Assembly: GCF_032118995.1 (NCBI RefSeq)
Contig: NC_092657.1
Span: 14,490,181 to 14,554,180 of the forward strand
DNA: 64,000 nucleotides
Reading direction: 5' to 3'
Source of the DNA: Asterias amurensis
Taxonomy: Eukaryota; Echinodermata; Asteroidea; Forcipulatida; Asteriidae
Shown: one piece after another, positions 53,564 to 63,517 of the stretch
Position numbering within the stretch: the stretch's first letter is position 1
How the letters are laid out: each line of letters begins with the position of its first letter
Position numbers and translations under genes: made by a program
Notes under the pieces: generated by a model
Database searches by the model: none
What the model was told of the DNA's origin: nothing
Seen by the model: only the letters and a program-made list of their open reading frames with translations

Positions 53564-53715
53564 TGTAGTATTCTATACTGTGAGTCCATATATATTGTAT
53601 AGCGCCCTCTACTGTTCGTATTGTGTTCTATATTAAAAGACCTCGTGTGAGCGTCGTTGGTTCCAGGTAGCCATGTTTGTAGGACTTGTTTGTGTCGTCT
53701 CCCAAATATATTACA
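53564..53715 (+). repeat. 3' LTR of the Ty3-type fossil
   Basis: 152 bp, TG...CA, about eight differences from the 5' LTR by eye. Confidence 0.9.
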
Positions 53716-53720
53716 GTGTG

Positions 53721-54306
53721 TCAACCCCAACACCAATTGCAGGGATGACGATGACCCACAAGCTTTTTTTCGGTCTGATCCTTAAAGTTCTGTCAACCCC
53801 AACACCAGTTCCTGGAATGACGATGACCCACAAGCTATTTTAGAAACTGCCGAGCTTCACCAAAGCAATGAAGCTGTAGGATGTGAAACAAATGATTTTA
53901 GTGAGAACTGGCCGTAACAGTCATGCAGACCGATAATGTCGGTGGACAAAGGAAATGGGGCAAAAAGCAATTTTGCTTTTACTGTGATGAGCCTCAGGCC
54001 AACTTACCCCGTCATCTTCAGTCGCGTCACAAAGAGGAGAGGGAAGTTGTAGAGATAGCATCGGAGACCGACGTTAGTGCACGCAAGAAACTTAGGTTAT
54101 ACATCCGCAATAATATTGGTAATCACAGACGCAATTGCAACGTCCTTAGAGAGGGAAAGGGTGTTCTCATTATAGTATACAGACCTAATCATGAGGCATC
54201 TCCACACGCATATGGACCATGCATACATTGTTATGGCTATTACGTGCGTCTTGATCTTTGGCGTCATCAGTGCCCACTTAAGCCTGCGCTCCCTGCACAG
54301 ACTGAT
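53721..54306 (+). pseudogene. Exon X4/X5: duplicated acidic unit and two Cys/His fingers
   Basis: It resumes the exon cut at 47259. A ~50-residue-coding unit is duplicated ('VNPNTNCRDDDDPQA', then 'VNPNTSSWNDDDPQAIL'), with a TAA between them in the same frame. After 'FSENW' the frame shifts by one base near 53915, and 'WGKKQFCFYCDEPQANLPRH' then LQSRH (C-x2-C-x9-H-x4-H) starts the finger region, followed by 'REGKGVLIIVYRPNH' and 'CIHCYGYYVRLDLWRHQC' (C-x2-C-x11-H-x-C). An ATG at 53923 opens this frame but is probably not a true start. The exon's last bases, CTGAT, are the target site of the BEL insertion. Confidence 0.6.
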
Positions 54307-55021
54307 TGTTGCGAGTTGGATTAATTTAATTTGGACTATTGAGGGCGCTTTGCTTAGCGACGCCACTCGGGATCAAGATCTTGACAATCGTTACGAGTCA
54401 GTTTGTGAAGCAGTTAAATTATCTTTTTTTTGTGTTTAGTTTTGAAGGACCCTGGATCCCAAACCAGCGGTAAGCGGACATTTTAGGCATTGCTAATTTA
54501 TCATTGCTGGTTTTGCTGTTATTTTTGGTGATTTGGGTGGTTATTCTTGGGGTTAAATGGGGTACGTTTATTTGGGATAGTTTCGTATTTTTGTGTAATC
54601 TAGGTCATGCCATTACGGGTGCGTTTCATTACGTGTACGTTAGGCTAGGTGGACTCGGGGACATTTTATGGGTTCTCTTTCCAGTTTATTCATAGGTTTT
54701 GGGAGGGTTTCCTGTAATGGGTTAATTGTTAGTAATTATTTCCATGTCAGGTTTGCTTGATACATAATAGGGCCTGTTTTATATAACTTTAGTTGAGCTG
54801 TAGGTTACAGCGCCCTCTCGTGGTCAGTTTATGAAGTTCCCAGTTTTTCCTGGATTTGTTGTTAAAGGTGTTTTAAAGTTGATAGACAAATATTGGTTAT
54901 TTGTTTTCTGTGTTTTGACCCTAGCTGACGTGCAAGACAGTTGTATAGAGCATTTGTATGTTGGAGATGTGGAATAAAGAAAGAACTCAGAATTAATACG
55001 TTTCAATCAACCGACGTTACA
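54307..55021 (+). repeat. 5' LTR of the BEL/Pao fossil
   Basis: 715 bp from TGTTGCGAG to 'ccgacgttaca'. It contains 'ggaataaagaaagaactcag' (AATAAA) about 45 bp before its end. Confidence 0.95.
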
Positions 55022-55064
55022 GTCAACGCTGTGGTACACCCAAGGTCAGTGAACAAGAGATAAT

Positions 55065-57000
55065 TTGAAGATAAAATTTGGTGAAGAAGAGAAGATAATG
55101 GAAGCCCTTGATGGTATAGAAGCCAAGGCTCCGGCTATGGCTACTCGGGCCAGAGTGAAGCAAGTGATGGAGCTTAGGAAAGAGACGGCCAATGCACTCA
55201 TCGACATGAAAGAAAGCATACAACCAATGCTGCTTACCTTGCCACCAAGAGTAGATGAAGTAAGACCTAGACACTCCAGATGGCTTCAAGAATATGAGAT
55301 ATTTCTAAGTCAACATGACGAGTACATAGCACTAGTTCCAGAAGACCAGAGGCCAACAGTACAGTCAGAACTACAGCCCGAGCTCAACAGTCTTCGAGAA
55401 TTCAAGAACACATTAGATCAGTGGCTAGTATATCACACCCGTCAACCCAATAGAGACAGTATGAGGTCGGTAAGGTCCCGTACTTCTTGTTCAGCGGGAA
55501 GCCGTATTTCCAGTTCCTTATCGATAGGCAGAGCGATAGAGCATCAGAAGACTGCAGAGCTGTTAGCCAGATCTAGAGCACTCCAAGAGAAAGGAAAGTT
55601 GGAGGAAGAAAAGCTCCAGTTTGAAGCAAGAAAGAGAGAAGAGGAATTGAGAATCAAGCAGAAAGAAGAAGCATTTGAGCTAAGAACCGAATTGCAGGTA
55701 TCAAGTGCTAAGGCTGCAATCCTCGACAAATTGGAGCAGAGTAAAATTCGAGACGAGCAAAAGTTGAGCGGCTTTCCCCTTCCCCCCTTTGGACTACACT
55801 CACCAGTGGGTGCGGCCTTCAGCCCTGCTGCACCAGTGTTTGCCCCAGAAGCACAAGCTTTAGACCCCAACAGCTTGACCGATGAACACATCGAAAGGAA
55901 GCCCGCCAATCAGGCCTTTTTGCAAGAAACCAAGGAGCCGCAAATTGAAAGCGCAACTGAGGAAAACAAAACTAAGCAGGATGATCAAGTCTCTATTGAA
56001 TCAACCATATCCGTAGCCAAACATCTCGTCAATGAAATCCGAAAGCCAAACTCTGACCTTACAAAATTTAAAGGAGATCCCTTGGAGTACAAGCGATTCA
56101 TACGGCAGTTTAAGGCCAGAGTTGTTGCCAACACTGTTGATGAGGACGAACGGATGAATTATTTAGAGCAGTTCACAGAGGGAGAGCCACATCACATCGT
56201 AAACGGGTACAGCTGTCTCCCTGCTGAAGTAGGCTATCCTGCCGCCCTTAAGGAAATGGAAAGGCGCTACGGAGATCCGGACTTTCTGGCCAATGCTTAC
56301 ATACAGAGGGCTTTGAGGTGGCCGGAGATAAGACCAGATAACCCAGCCGGACTAGACGCATTTGCGATATTCCTGCTGTTCACTCCATAAATGCAGCAAG
56401 GGTTCTGGAGTACTCAGAGAACATCAAGCGTCTTGTGTCGAAACTCCCTTTCTATCTTCACGACAGATGGCGAAATGTAGTCTCGAACAAGAAAGAGAAC
56501 AACGAGCCAGTGACCTTCACTTATCTGGTAGATCTTGTCCAAAAGGAGGCCAGGAAGGCTACAGATCCAGTGTATGGACGGTTTGCTCTGGGAGGCAAGC
56601 CCAATGACGACAAAACAGGACATCCAAAGCTACCTATCAGAAAGTTTGGATGCGCCTCCACAGTAAATGAGTTTGATGACAACGTCAGGGATGAGAAACA
56701 TGATGGTGCAGACACAGGCCCCAAGTTTGCCGATATAGCAAGTTCAAAGCCCTGCAGTTTCTGTCAAGGACCTGGTCACGCAATGTCGGAGTGCCGAAAG
56801 CTGAGAGCCAAATCACTAACAGACAGGTTGCAGTTTCTGAAGTCCAAGGGACTTTGCTTTGGTTGCCTAAAGTATGGTCATCTGAGCCGACGTTGCAGAG
56901 CAAGAGCCAAGTGCAAGGAGTGCAACGCCACGCACCCGACACTACTTCACAGAGAACGGGAACAACAAGACAACCAAGACTCCCCACGGCTCGACACCCC
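55065..57000 (+). pseudogene. Gag region of the BEL/Pao fossil
   Basis: A long helical, Glu/Lys-rich segment (about 55555-55700) is followed by the Pao-type core 'FKGDPLEYKRFIRQFKARV' and 'MERRYGDPDF', then knuckles CSFCQGPGHAMSEC and CFGCLKYGHLSRRC. This is the usual BEL gag order. It is broken. Confidence 0.9.
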
Positions 57001-57099
57001 CAAGACCACTGACCAGGGGAACTCCTGTTCCACTAACATGTCCTCAGGCACAGACAGGGCCAGATCCCAAATGGGAGCCGGAGCAGGTCTTTGCACCAT

Positions 57100-57560
57100 G
57101 GCAGTCATACCAGTAAGAGTCAGATCCCCAACCACCCATACCACAGTGGAGACCTACGCATTCCTTGACCCCGGCAGTAATGTAACCTTCTGCACCGAGA
57201 ACCTTGCCCAGCAGCTTGGAGTAACTGGCAAGGCCACTACCATGGAATTGCACACCATGGGACAGTCCCAGAAGTTCATCACACACCGTATTTCAGTACT
57301 GGAGGTGTGTGGACTTGACAATGGTTCTACCGTCGAGCTTCCTTTGGTCTACACTAAACCCAAGATGCCTGTCACCAGAGATCTTATGCCAACCCAAGAG
57401 GACATTGATAGGTACGAGCCCCTTAGAGAGATTGAACTTCCTGTAATTCAGGCCGAGGTGGGGATGCTAATAGGCAATAACGTCCCAGCTGCCTATACGC
57501 CACAAGAACTGAGAACAGGACAAGAAAACGAGCCCCCATGGAGCCAGATCAGTGCTTGGA
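57100..57560 (+). pseudogene. Protease region of the BEL/Pao fossil
   Basis: 'AFLDPGSNVTFCTENLAQQL' corresponds to the aspartic protease active-site segment of BEL elements, followed by 'MLIGNNVPAAY'. Confidence 0.8.
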
Positions 57561-57849
57561 TGGTTCATATGGGGCATGGTCAGAGGTAGGGAAGAGCCCT
57601 GCCACCTTTCCAACCTGCAACTAGCCAGAGAAGAAGCAGGTCAACTTCAGAGGTTGGAGAACATGGTGAGAGCATCCATAGACATGGACTTTCCAGAGCG
57701 CCTGGTTGACAGTAAGAAGGAACCTTCCGTTGAAGACAAGCAATTTGAAGAAATTATTGGAACAACTCTGAAGTTGGTGGGAGACCACTACCTGTGTGAC
57801 TTGCCCTTTCGCGAGCCAGCATGCAAGCTTGAGGACAACAGATTTCATG

Positions 57850-58700
57850 CCATGGACCGTCTGATGTCCCTTAAGAAGAAGCTAGGAAACAACCCGACGT
57901 TTAATCGAGACTATGTGACCTCCATGAGCTCACTAATGGAGAAAGGGTATGCCGAGAAGGTCACTGATGCCCCCGAAGATAGCAGAGAACGAGTTGGTCG
58001 ATGGTACATGCCCCATCATGGCATCTACAACCCCACCAAACCAGGCAAGATAAGAGTTGTGTTTGATTGTTCGGCAAAGACTAGAGGAGTCTCCCTAAAC
58101 GATGTACTCCTCCCAGGACCCATCCTCACGAACTAGGTAGTAGATGTTCTGATTCGCTTCAGACAGCAACCAGTTGGCCTAATGGGAGACATTGAGGGCA
58201 TGTTCTTCAAAGTAAGGGTCTCTGAACGCCACAGAGACTTTCTACGATACCTGTGGTTTCCAGAGGGTGACACATCTAGACCACCAGAGACCTACCGTCT
58301 GAAGGCACACCCCTTTGGTGCCGTATCGTCGCCATCTTGCGCTTCTGCAGCTTTGCGTAAGTGTGCAACAGACAACGAACATCAAGAGATCTTGAGAAAA
58401 TTCTACGTCGATGACTATCTCTGTGCCAGTTTTGTTGCCACGGAAGCGATTGAAACCAGGAAGATTGTGAAGGACGTGTGCCGCCGCGGGGGATTCAACC
58501 TTCATAAGTGGGTGAGCAATAGTAAGGCAGTGAACGACTCCATTCCTCCAGAGGAGATATCAAAGTCACAACAGCTGAACATTGAAAGCTTCGACCCGCC
58601 CCAATCAGAGCGGGCATGGGAGTGTTCTGGAATACAGTGGAGGATAACTTTGGGTTTAAGGTGAACCTGAAGCACCGTCCAGCTACTCGTAGAGGCATTC
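57850..58700 (+). pseudogene. Reverse transcriptase region of the BEL/Pao fossil
   Basis: 'GKIRVVFDCSAKTRGVSLND', 'HPFGAVSSPSCASAAL' and FYVDDYL are reverse transcriptase landmarks in the BEL/Pao form. Confidence 0.9.
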
Positions 58701-58899
58701 TATCCGTCATCAGCAGTGTCTTCGACCCATTAGGACTAGCTGGCCCATTCATCCTTCCAGCTAGAATTATGCTGCAGCGTCTCTGTAAGCAATACCTCGA
58801 ATGGGACAAGGAGATTGGAGAAAGGGAAACGGTTGCATGGAACCAGTGGCTGCTGGATATCGTCAAGCTGTGCGACCAAGCGACTTTGTAGACGTTGCG

Positions 58900-59250
58900 A
58901 CCTGCCAACTCCATGCCTTTTCCGATGCTTCTGACGAAGGCTACGGCATTGCCATATACACACGACATGAGGACAGTTCAGGCAGAGTCTTTTGCAATCT
59001 GCTAATGGGAAAATCTAGAGTGGCCCCTCTCAAGAAAGTCACTACCCCAAGGATGGAGTTAACCGCAGCCAGTCTTTCAGTGAAGTTTATCGCACTAATT
59101 ACTTCAGCAATGGAGCTACACTTCAATGTGTTCTACTGGACAGATAGTACCTCCGTCTTGAGATACATTGCAAACAAGACCACAAGATTCCACACATTTG
59201 TGGCAAACCGTATCACTACCATTCACTCCCGTATTGAGCAGTGGCGGCAC
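58900..59250 (+). pseudogene. RNase H region of the BEL/Pao fossil
   Basis: 'HAFSDASDEGYGIAIYTR', 'KVTTPRMELTAASL' and 'YWTDSTSVLRYIAN' match the BEL/Pao RNase H. Confidence 0.9.
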
Positions 59251-59799
59251 GTTCCAACTTTGAAGAATCCAGCAGATATAGCCTCAAGAGGAATTAGTCC
59301 GAAGGTAGACCCTACACTCTGGTTTCACGGGCCAGCCTTTCTTTGGGAGCCGGAATCCAAATGGCCAAAGACAGACAACATCAAGGAGTTGCCTTCAAGG
59401 GACCCAGAGGTCAAGCGAGTTCACACCACTACTCTCAAGTTCCATGAAGGTTCCGCGTTCGTGGACCAGTGGATAAGTCAGTTCTCATCTTGGAGGAAAC
59501 TGAAGACAACGGTAGCATGGCTGATGCGAGCACAGGGGCTCTTCAAGCAGCGCCAGCTATCCAGATATGAGCCAAAGGCAGCAGTGCAAAGTGAGACTGA
59601 GAGTCCTAATCCCCTCACCGTGGACGAATTGGAGAGAGCAGGCACCGAGATCATCAAATATGTCCAGCAGAGCTGCGCCCTTACTGAGTCGGTGAGAAAG
59701 CTTGTCCCTGTGTAGGACGAAGTTGGAGTACTAAGAGTTGGCGGCCGGCTCAGGCACTCAAAGCTGCCAGTAGACATCAAGCATCCAGTAATCCTCCCT

Positions 59800-60950
59800 A
59801 AGGACTCTCACGTGTCAAGGTTGATACTTATTGCAGCCCATCAGAGAGTTGGACATTTCGGAGCCAGCAGCACAATCACTGAATTGAGACGCAAGTACTG
59901 GATACCAAGGGCCAGTCTATTGGTGCGCAGCATCATTGCAAGGTGTGTGCCGTGTCGTAGATATCGCGGTCGTCTCCAGATACAGAAAATGGCAGACTTA
60001 CCCGAAGAGCGTTTGGAACCAGACCAGCCATCCTTTACAAGGTCAGGTGTCGACTACTTTGGGCCGTTCGAAATTAAGCGAGGTAGAAGCATTCTGAAAC
60101 GCTATGGCGTGATCTTCACCTGCATGGCTAGGCGCGCCGTCCATCTGGAAGTTGCTCAAGACCTCTCTGCCGACTCTTGCATCAACGCAGTGCGAAGATT
60201 TGCTGCTCGACGAACCGTCAAGTTTATGAGATCTGACAATGGAACTAACTTGGTAGGTGCGGAGCGAGAGATGCGGGATATATATTGAGAAATGGAACCA
60301 AGCGATGATCGACTCCAGTTGAAGCAGTTGGGCATACAATGGGAGTTCAACTGCCCTCTAGCTTCCCACCACGGTGGAGCCTGGGAAAGGCTCATACGCA
60401 TTACACGGAAGGTGCTGTATGGAGTTATGAAGGAACAGCCAATCAAGCTTGATGACGAAGGCCTTCAGACACTGTTCTGTGAAGTAGAGGACATCCTTAA
60501 CAGCAGACCGATCACCACAACGTCTAACAGCCATGACGATGAAGAGGCACTGACACCCAACCATCTGTTGCGGCCAGACTCCAATAAGCGCTTACCCCCT
60601 GGCATCTTCGTCAAGGAAGACCTGTACCTGAGGAAGAAGTACCTGAGGAAGAAGTGGCGACAAGTCCAGTACCTGACCAATGTCTTTTGGAGAAGATGAA
60701 GCCGCGAATATCTGGTAAGGCTTCAAGAGCGTCAGAAATGGACAAAGGAAACCCAGAACATCAAGGTTGGAGACGTGGTTCTTGTTGCGGACAGCAATCT
60801 TGCGCGGAACAGATGGCCCATGGGGCGAGTCCTTGTGGCTAGTCCAAGTGAAGACGGCTTTGTGAGAAGTGTGACAGTGCGCATAGGATCATCAGAACTG
60901 AGAAGACCAATCACTAAGTTGTGCCTCTTACTGGAAGCGGACAACTAGGA
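59800..60950 (+). pseudogene. Integrase region of the BEL/Pao fossil
   Basis: 'VGHFGASSTITELRRKYWIP' with CVPC is the zinc-binding start. 'GVDYFGPFEIKRGRS', 'SDNGTNLVGAERE' and 'PNHLLRPDSNKRLPPG' mark the catalytic core and the C-terminal BEL-type segment. Confidence 0.9.
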
Positions 60951-61074
60951 ACGGACTGTTGTTTACAGTAACTTTAACCAGTGCTCTATATGGATTGTTT
61001 AGTGGATTTTGGTATGAGTCTCTTAGTTTTGTTAATTGCTCTTACCTGTTGGTTCCGCAATTAGGGAGCCGGGA

Positions 61075-61788
61075 TGTTGCGAGCTGGATTAATTTAATTT
61101 GGACTATTGAGGGCGCTTTGCTTAGCGACGCCACCCGGGATCAAGATCTTGACAATCGTTACGAGTCAGTTTGTGAAGCAGTTAAATTATCTTTTTTGTG
61201 TTTAGTTTTGAAGGACCCTGGATCCCAAACCAGCGGTAAGCGGACATTTTAGGCATTGCTAATTTATCATTGTTGGTTTTGCTGTTATTTTTGGTGATTT
61301 GGGTGGTTATTCTTGGGGTTAAATGGGGTACGTTTATTTGGGACAGTTTCGTATTTTTGTGTAATCTAGGTCATGCCATTACGGGTGCGTTTCATTACGT
61401 GTACGTTGGGCTAGGTGGACTCGGGGACATTTTATGGGTTCTCTTTCCAGTTTATTCATAGGTTTTGGGGAGGGTTTCCTGTAATGGGTAAATTGTTAGT
61501 AATTATTTCCATGTCAGGTTTGCTTGATAAATAATAGGGCCTGTTTAACATAACTTTAGTTGAGCTGTAGGTTACAGCGCCCTCTCGTGGTCAGTTTATG
61601 AAGTTCCCAGTTTTTCCTGGATTTGTTGTTAAAGGTGTCTTAAAGTTGTTAGACAAATATTGGTTATTTGTTTTCTGTGTTTTGACCCTAGTTGACGTGC
61701 AAGGCAGTTGTATAGAGCAATTGTATGTTGGAGATGTGGAATAAAGAAAGAACTCAGAATTAATACGTTTTAATCAACCGACGTTACA
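61075..61788 (+). repeat. 3' LTR of the BEL/Pao fossil
   Basis: 714 bp, about 16 differences from the 5' LTR by eye. Preceded by the purine-rich 'ttagggagccggga'. Confidence 0.95.
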
Positions 61789-62030
61789 CTGATGGTAGCA
61801 GTAGGTGTGTGCGCCAAAAAGCAAGCATACCTAAATTTAACAATTGCTCTTTGTTTCGGGGGCCTGATAACTCGGCCTGTGGCCGTCATCACCTATCCCC
61901 CCCTTTGAACATCGTTCACTGTACACCCCAAACCCCACACACCTAACCCAACGGATTGGCACACTTTTTTTTTTTTGTGCCAGAAAGCAATCAAAGCTAA
62001 GTGTATAAGTTTAATTTATTTTTATTGCAG
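61789..62030 (+). other. Exon end and intron after the BEL insertion
   Basis: CTGATG followed by GTAGCA at 61795 would be the original donor of exon X5, leaving one base in phase 1. The following intron has 'ggcctgataactcggcctgt' and a T-run before the X6 acceptor. Confidence 0.45.
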
Positions 62031-62108
62031 AAGGCTTCACCAGCGATGAGGACAACAGTGATTCAGGTGACTCGTGTGACCCAGCTTTGGGGGACAGTGT
62101 AGATGACA
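62031..62108 (+). pseudogene. Exon X6, acidic segment
   Basis: 78 bases between 'tttttattgcag' and GATGACA|GTAAGT, phase 1 in and 1 out: 'GFTSDEDNSDSGDSCDPALG' then DSVDD. It contains no start codon in frame; the exon borders and the phase match to its neighbours support it. Confidence 0.6.
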
Positions 62109-62537
62109 GTAAGTTTGTAATATTTGTGACTGCCTATATCTCTTGTAGGTATCTTGCATATGCTGGTCCTATTCCCCGTTTACCCCCTAGACCAAAACGC
62201 GATAAGATGCCAGACTCCGTTTGCTTTCAACAAATTTAGGGTGTCATGCACCACCAAATTACAGTCATAACCTAGAGTCACTCTGTAGGCACAGCCAAGT
62301 GATTAGTCTAGATTAGCCCATCTCGGCTACTCATTTTGTACGGTAGGATGAAACAAGATGGCTGCTTCTTGTCAGGCATTTTCTGAAGGTACCTTTATCG
62401 CATCCTTTTGTGCTAAATTGCTTATTAATTTACTCGAGGAGAAAATGTCACATCGGTAAAATGAACATTTTTAGGTTATGTATACGCCCCATTTGATTAT
62501 GTTTACTAATTTACCTCTTCTTTCCTGTGTGTTGTAG
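62109..62537. other. Intron X6-X7
   Basis: Contains a ~58 bp segment (about 62262-62320, 'acagtcataacctagagtca', 'ctctgtaggcacagccaag') that recurs after X7 at about 62742-62800. Confidence 0.5.
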
Positions 62538-62731
62538 GAAGGCCTCCAACCCAAACGGATCCAGCTCCAAAAGCTCGACAAGTCAAGCGTCGACAATTCA
62601 AGCGACGCCCCTGGACTGCCCAGGAAAAGAAATACGTAACCGAGGGCTTGCAGAGACTCATTGATATTGAATCATCCTGTCCTGTGACATTGTATACCAG
62701 AACTTTTTTGACTTTTGTAGAAACACGATGA
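62538..62731 (+). pseudogene. Exon X7, C-terminal basic 'RPWT' segment
   Basis: After 'gtgtgttgtag', phase 1 in: 'RPPTQTDPAPKARQVKRRQF', then KRRPWTAQEKKYVTEGLQRL, 'IDIESS' and a stop at 62729-62731. The basic run plus R-P-W-T-x-x-E-K-K and a following helix is Myb/SANT-like. In the recalled family the segment continues with C and R-x-W motifs, so this copy may be cut short, or a further donor was missed. Confidence 0.6.
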
Positions 62732-63194
62732 CACTTAAACAAAGTACAGTCATAACTTAGAGTGACTCTGTAGGCACAGCCAAATGATAAGTCTAGACCT
62801 TTGGCCTGCCCCCCCCCTCCCCCCCCCCCAAAGAACAAGAAAATGCATGTGCCACCCCAAAAACATTTCATAGAAGGCCAGTATACACATTCACATTAGT
62901 GAACCGCAAGAAAAAGGATTCATGTGTTATGTCCTCACATCGATAGGTTCCATTCGACTTTTGGCAATGTCCTCCATTGGATAGTATGAAAAGCATGTCA
63001 TCAATATGCAGTGTACACATGTATTGGTGGGTGTGTGTGGGTGTGGGCGTGTGTGTGGGTGTGTGTTGGTTGGGGGGGGGGGCGGTGTCGGACAATGGAA
63101 ACAACGCACTGGACGTTTTCCTCAGTTCAAGTAAATCTTAGACCATAGATTGAACATCCACAGACGGACATCTAGCAGTTATGGTGTTCTCAAG
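62732..63194. other. Flank with simple sequence
   Basis: C-run at 62809-62830, (GT/GGT)n-rich tract at 63024-63082. No gene is supported. Confidence 0.5.
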
Positions 63195-63262
63195 ACGACA
63201 CTTTGCGTCGCCGTCGCCGTCGCCGTCGCCGACGCCGTCGCCCTCGCAGCCCTCGGCCCCCT
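63195..63262. repeat. (GTCGCC)n hexanucleotide tract
   Basis: About nine units of 'gtcgcc' with single changes (gacgcc, ctcgca). The repeated Val-Ala frames are an artefact. Confidence 0.9.
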
Positions 63263-63517
63263 TATCTCTTTAAATATTTGGACAGCTCTGTGCAGGATAG
63301 TGAAACAGCGCCCTCAAGAGAAACAAACAGCGTGCAACATGCAACACAATAGCGAAATAAACAACCAGCTGGAAAATATACGAACAACACAGGAAACTAA
63401 AGGAACAACTCCTACAAAAACGAATGTTTCAGAAATAATTTACCATCGGAAATATACCAACCAACAACATGAAAATGTAAAACGCTTTTAGCGGGCATCA
63501 AAATGATCAAACTGATT
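63263..63517. other. Intergenic, no gene recognised
   Basis: A-rich plus-strand sequence. A frame of 113 codons crossing it starts in the simple repeat and is low in complexity. Confidence 0.4.

Larger units (their letters stand above)
47260..53715 (+). mobile_element. Ty3/Gypsy-type LTR retroelement fossil with two nested insertions
   Basis: Two 152-bp LTRs (TGTAGTA...ATTACA) about 95% identical by eye bound the element, with near-matching 5-bp flanks (gtctg/gtgtg). A purine run (aagggggaaggag) precedes the 3' LTR. Parts in order are a gag relic (about 47580-48150), a protease-like stretch (about 49330-49660), reverse transcriptase (about 49800-50370) and RNase H (about 50510-50965 and 53129-53240). 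No integrase is recognised. A mariner-superfamily element sits at 48155-49176 and an unclassified insertion at 50971-53128. It is broken in many places (at least half a dozen) and, by LTR divergence, moderately old. It sits in an exon of the host gene. Confidence 0.9.
54307..61788 (+). mobile_element. BEL/Pao LTR retroelement fossil
   Basis: Two ~715-bp LTRs, about 98% identical by eye, are flanked by a perfect 5-bp duplication CTGAT (54302-54306 and 61789-61793). Parts in order are gag with coiled coil, Pao-type core and Cys knuckles (about 55065-57000), protease (about 57100-57560), reverse transcriptase (about 57850-58700), RNase H (about 58900-59250) and integrase (about 59800-60950). All expected domains are present, so it is nearly whole in layout, but the coding part has roughly six to eight breaks. 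Low LTR divergence makes it clearly younger than the Ty3-type fossil to its left. Confidence 0.95.
44648..62731 (+). pseudogene. Broken Tudor-like / Cys-His finger / 'RPWT' gene (gene span)
   Basis: Plus-strand exons with matching phases are 44648-44797, 46086-46167, 46339-46409, 47241-47259 continuing after an insertion at 53721-54306, a last six bases at 61789-61794, 62031-62108 and 62538-62731. The encoded order is a helical start, a Tudor-like strand set, an acidic segment, two C2-H-H/C fingers, a second acidic stretch, then a basic 'RRPWTAQEKK' segment. The last part resembles uncharacterised fish and invertebrate multigene proteins with Cys/His fingers and a C-terminal Trp-containing Myb-like segment, recalled rather than searched. 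The copy is broken: a TGA in the Tudor exon, a TAA in a duplicated acidic unit, a one-base frame change before the fingers, and two LTR elements inside exons. It is probably a decayed member of a multigene family. Confidence 0.6.

Noticed and set aside
63150-63491. A 113-codon plus-strand frame at the right end
   Set aside because: It begins in the GTCGCC tract and continues in low-complexity A-rich sequence; no domain.
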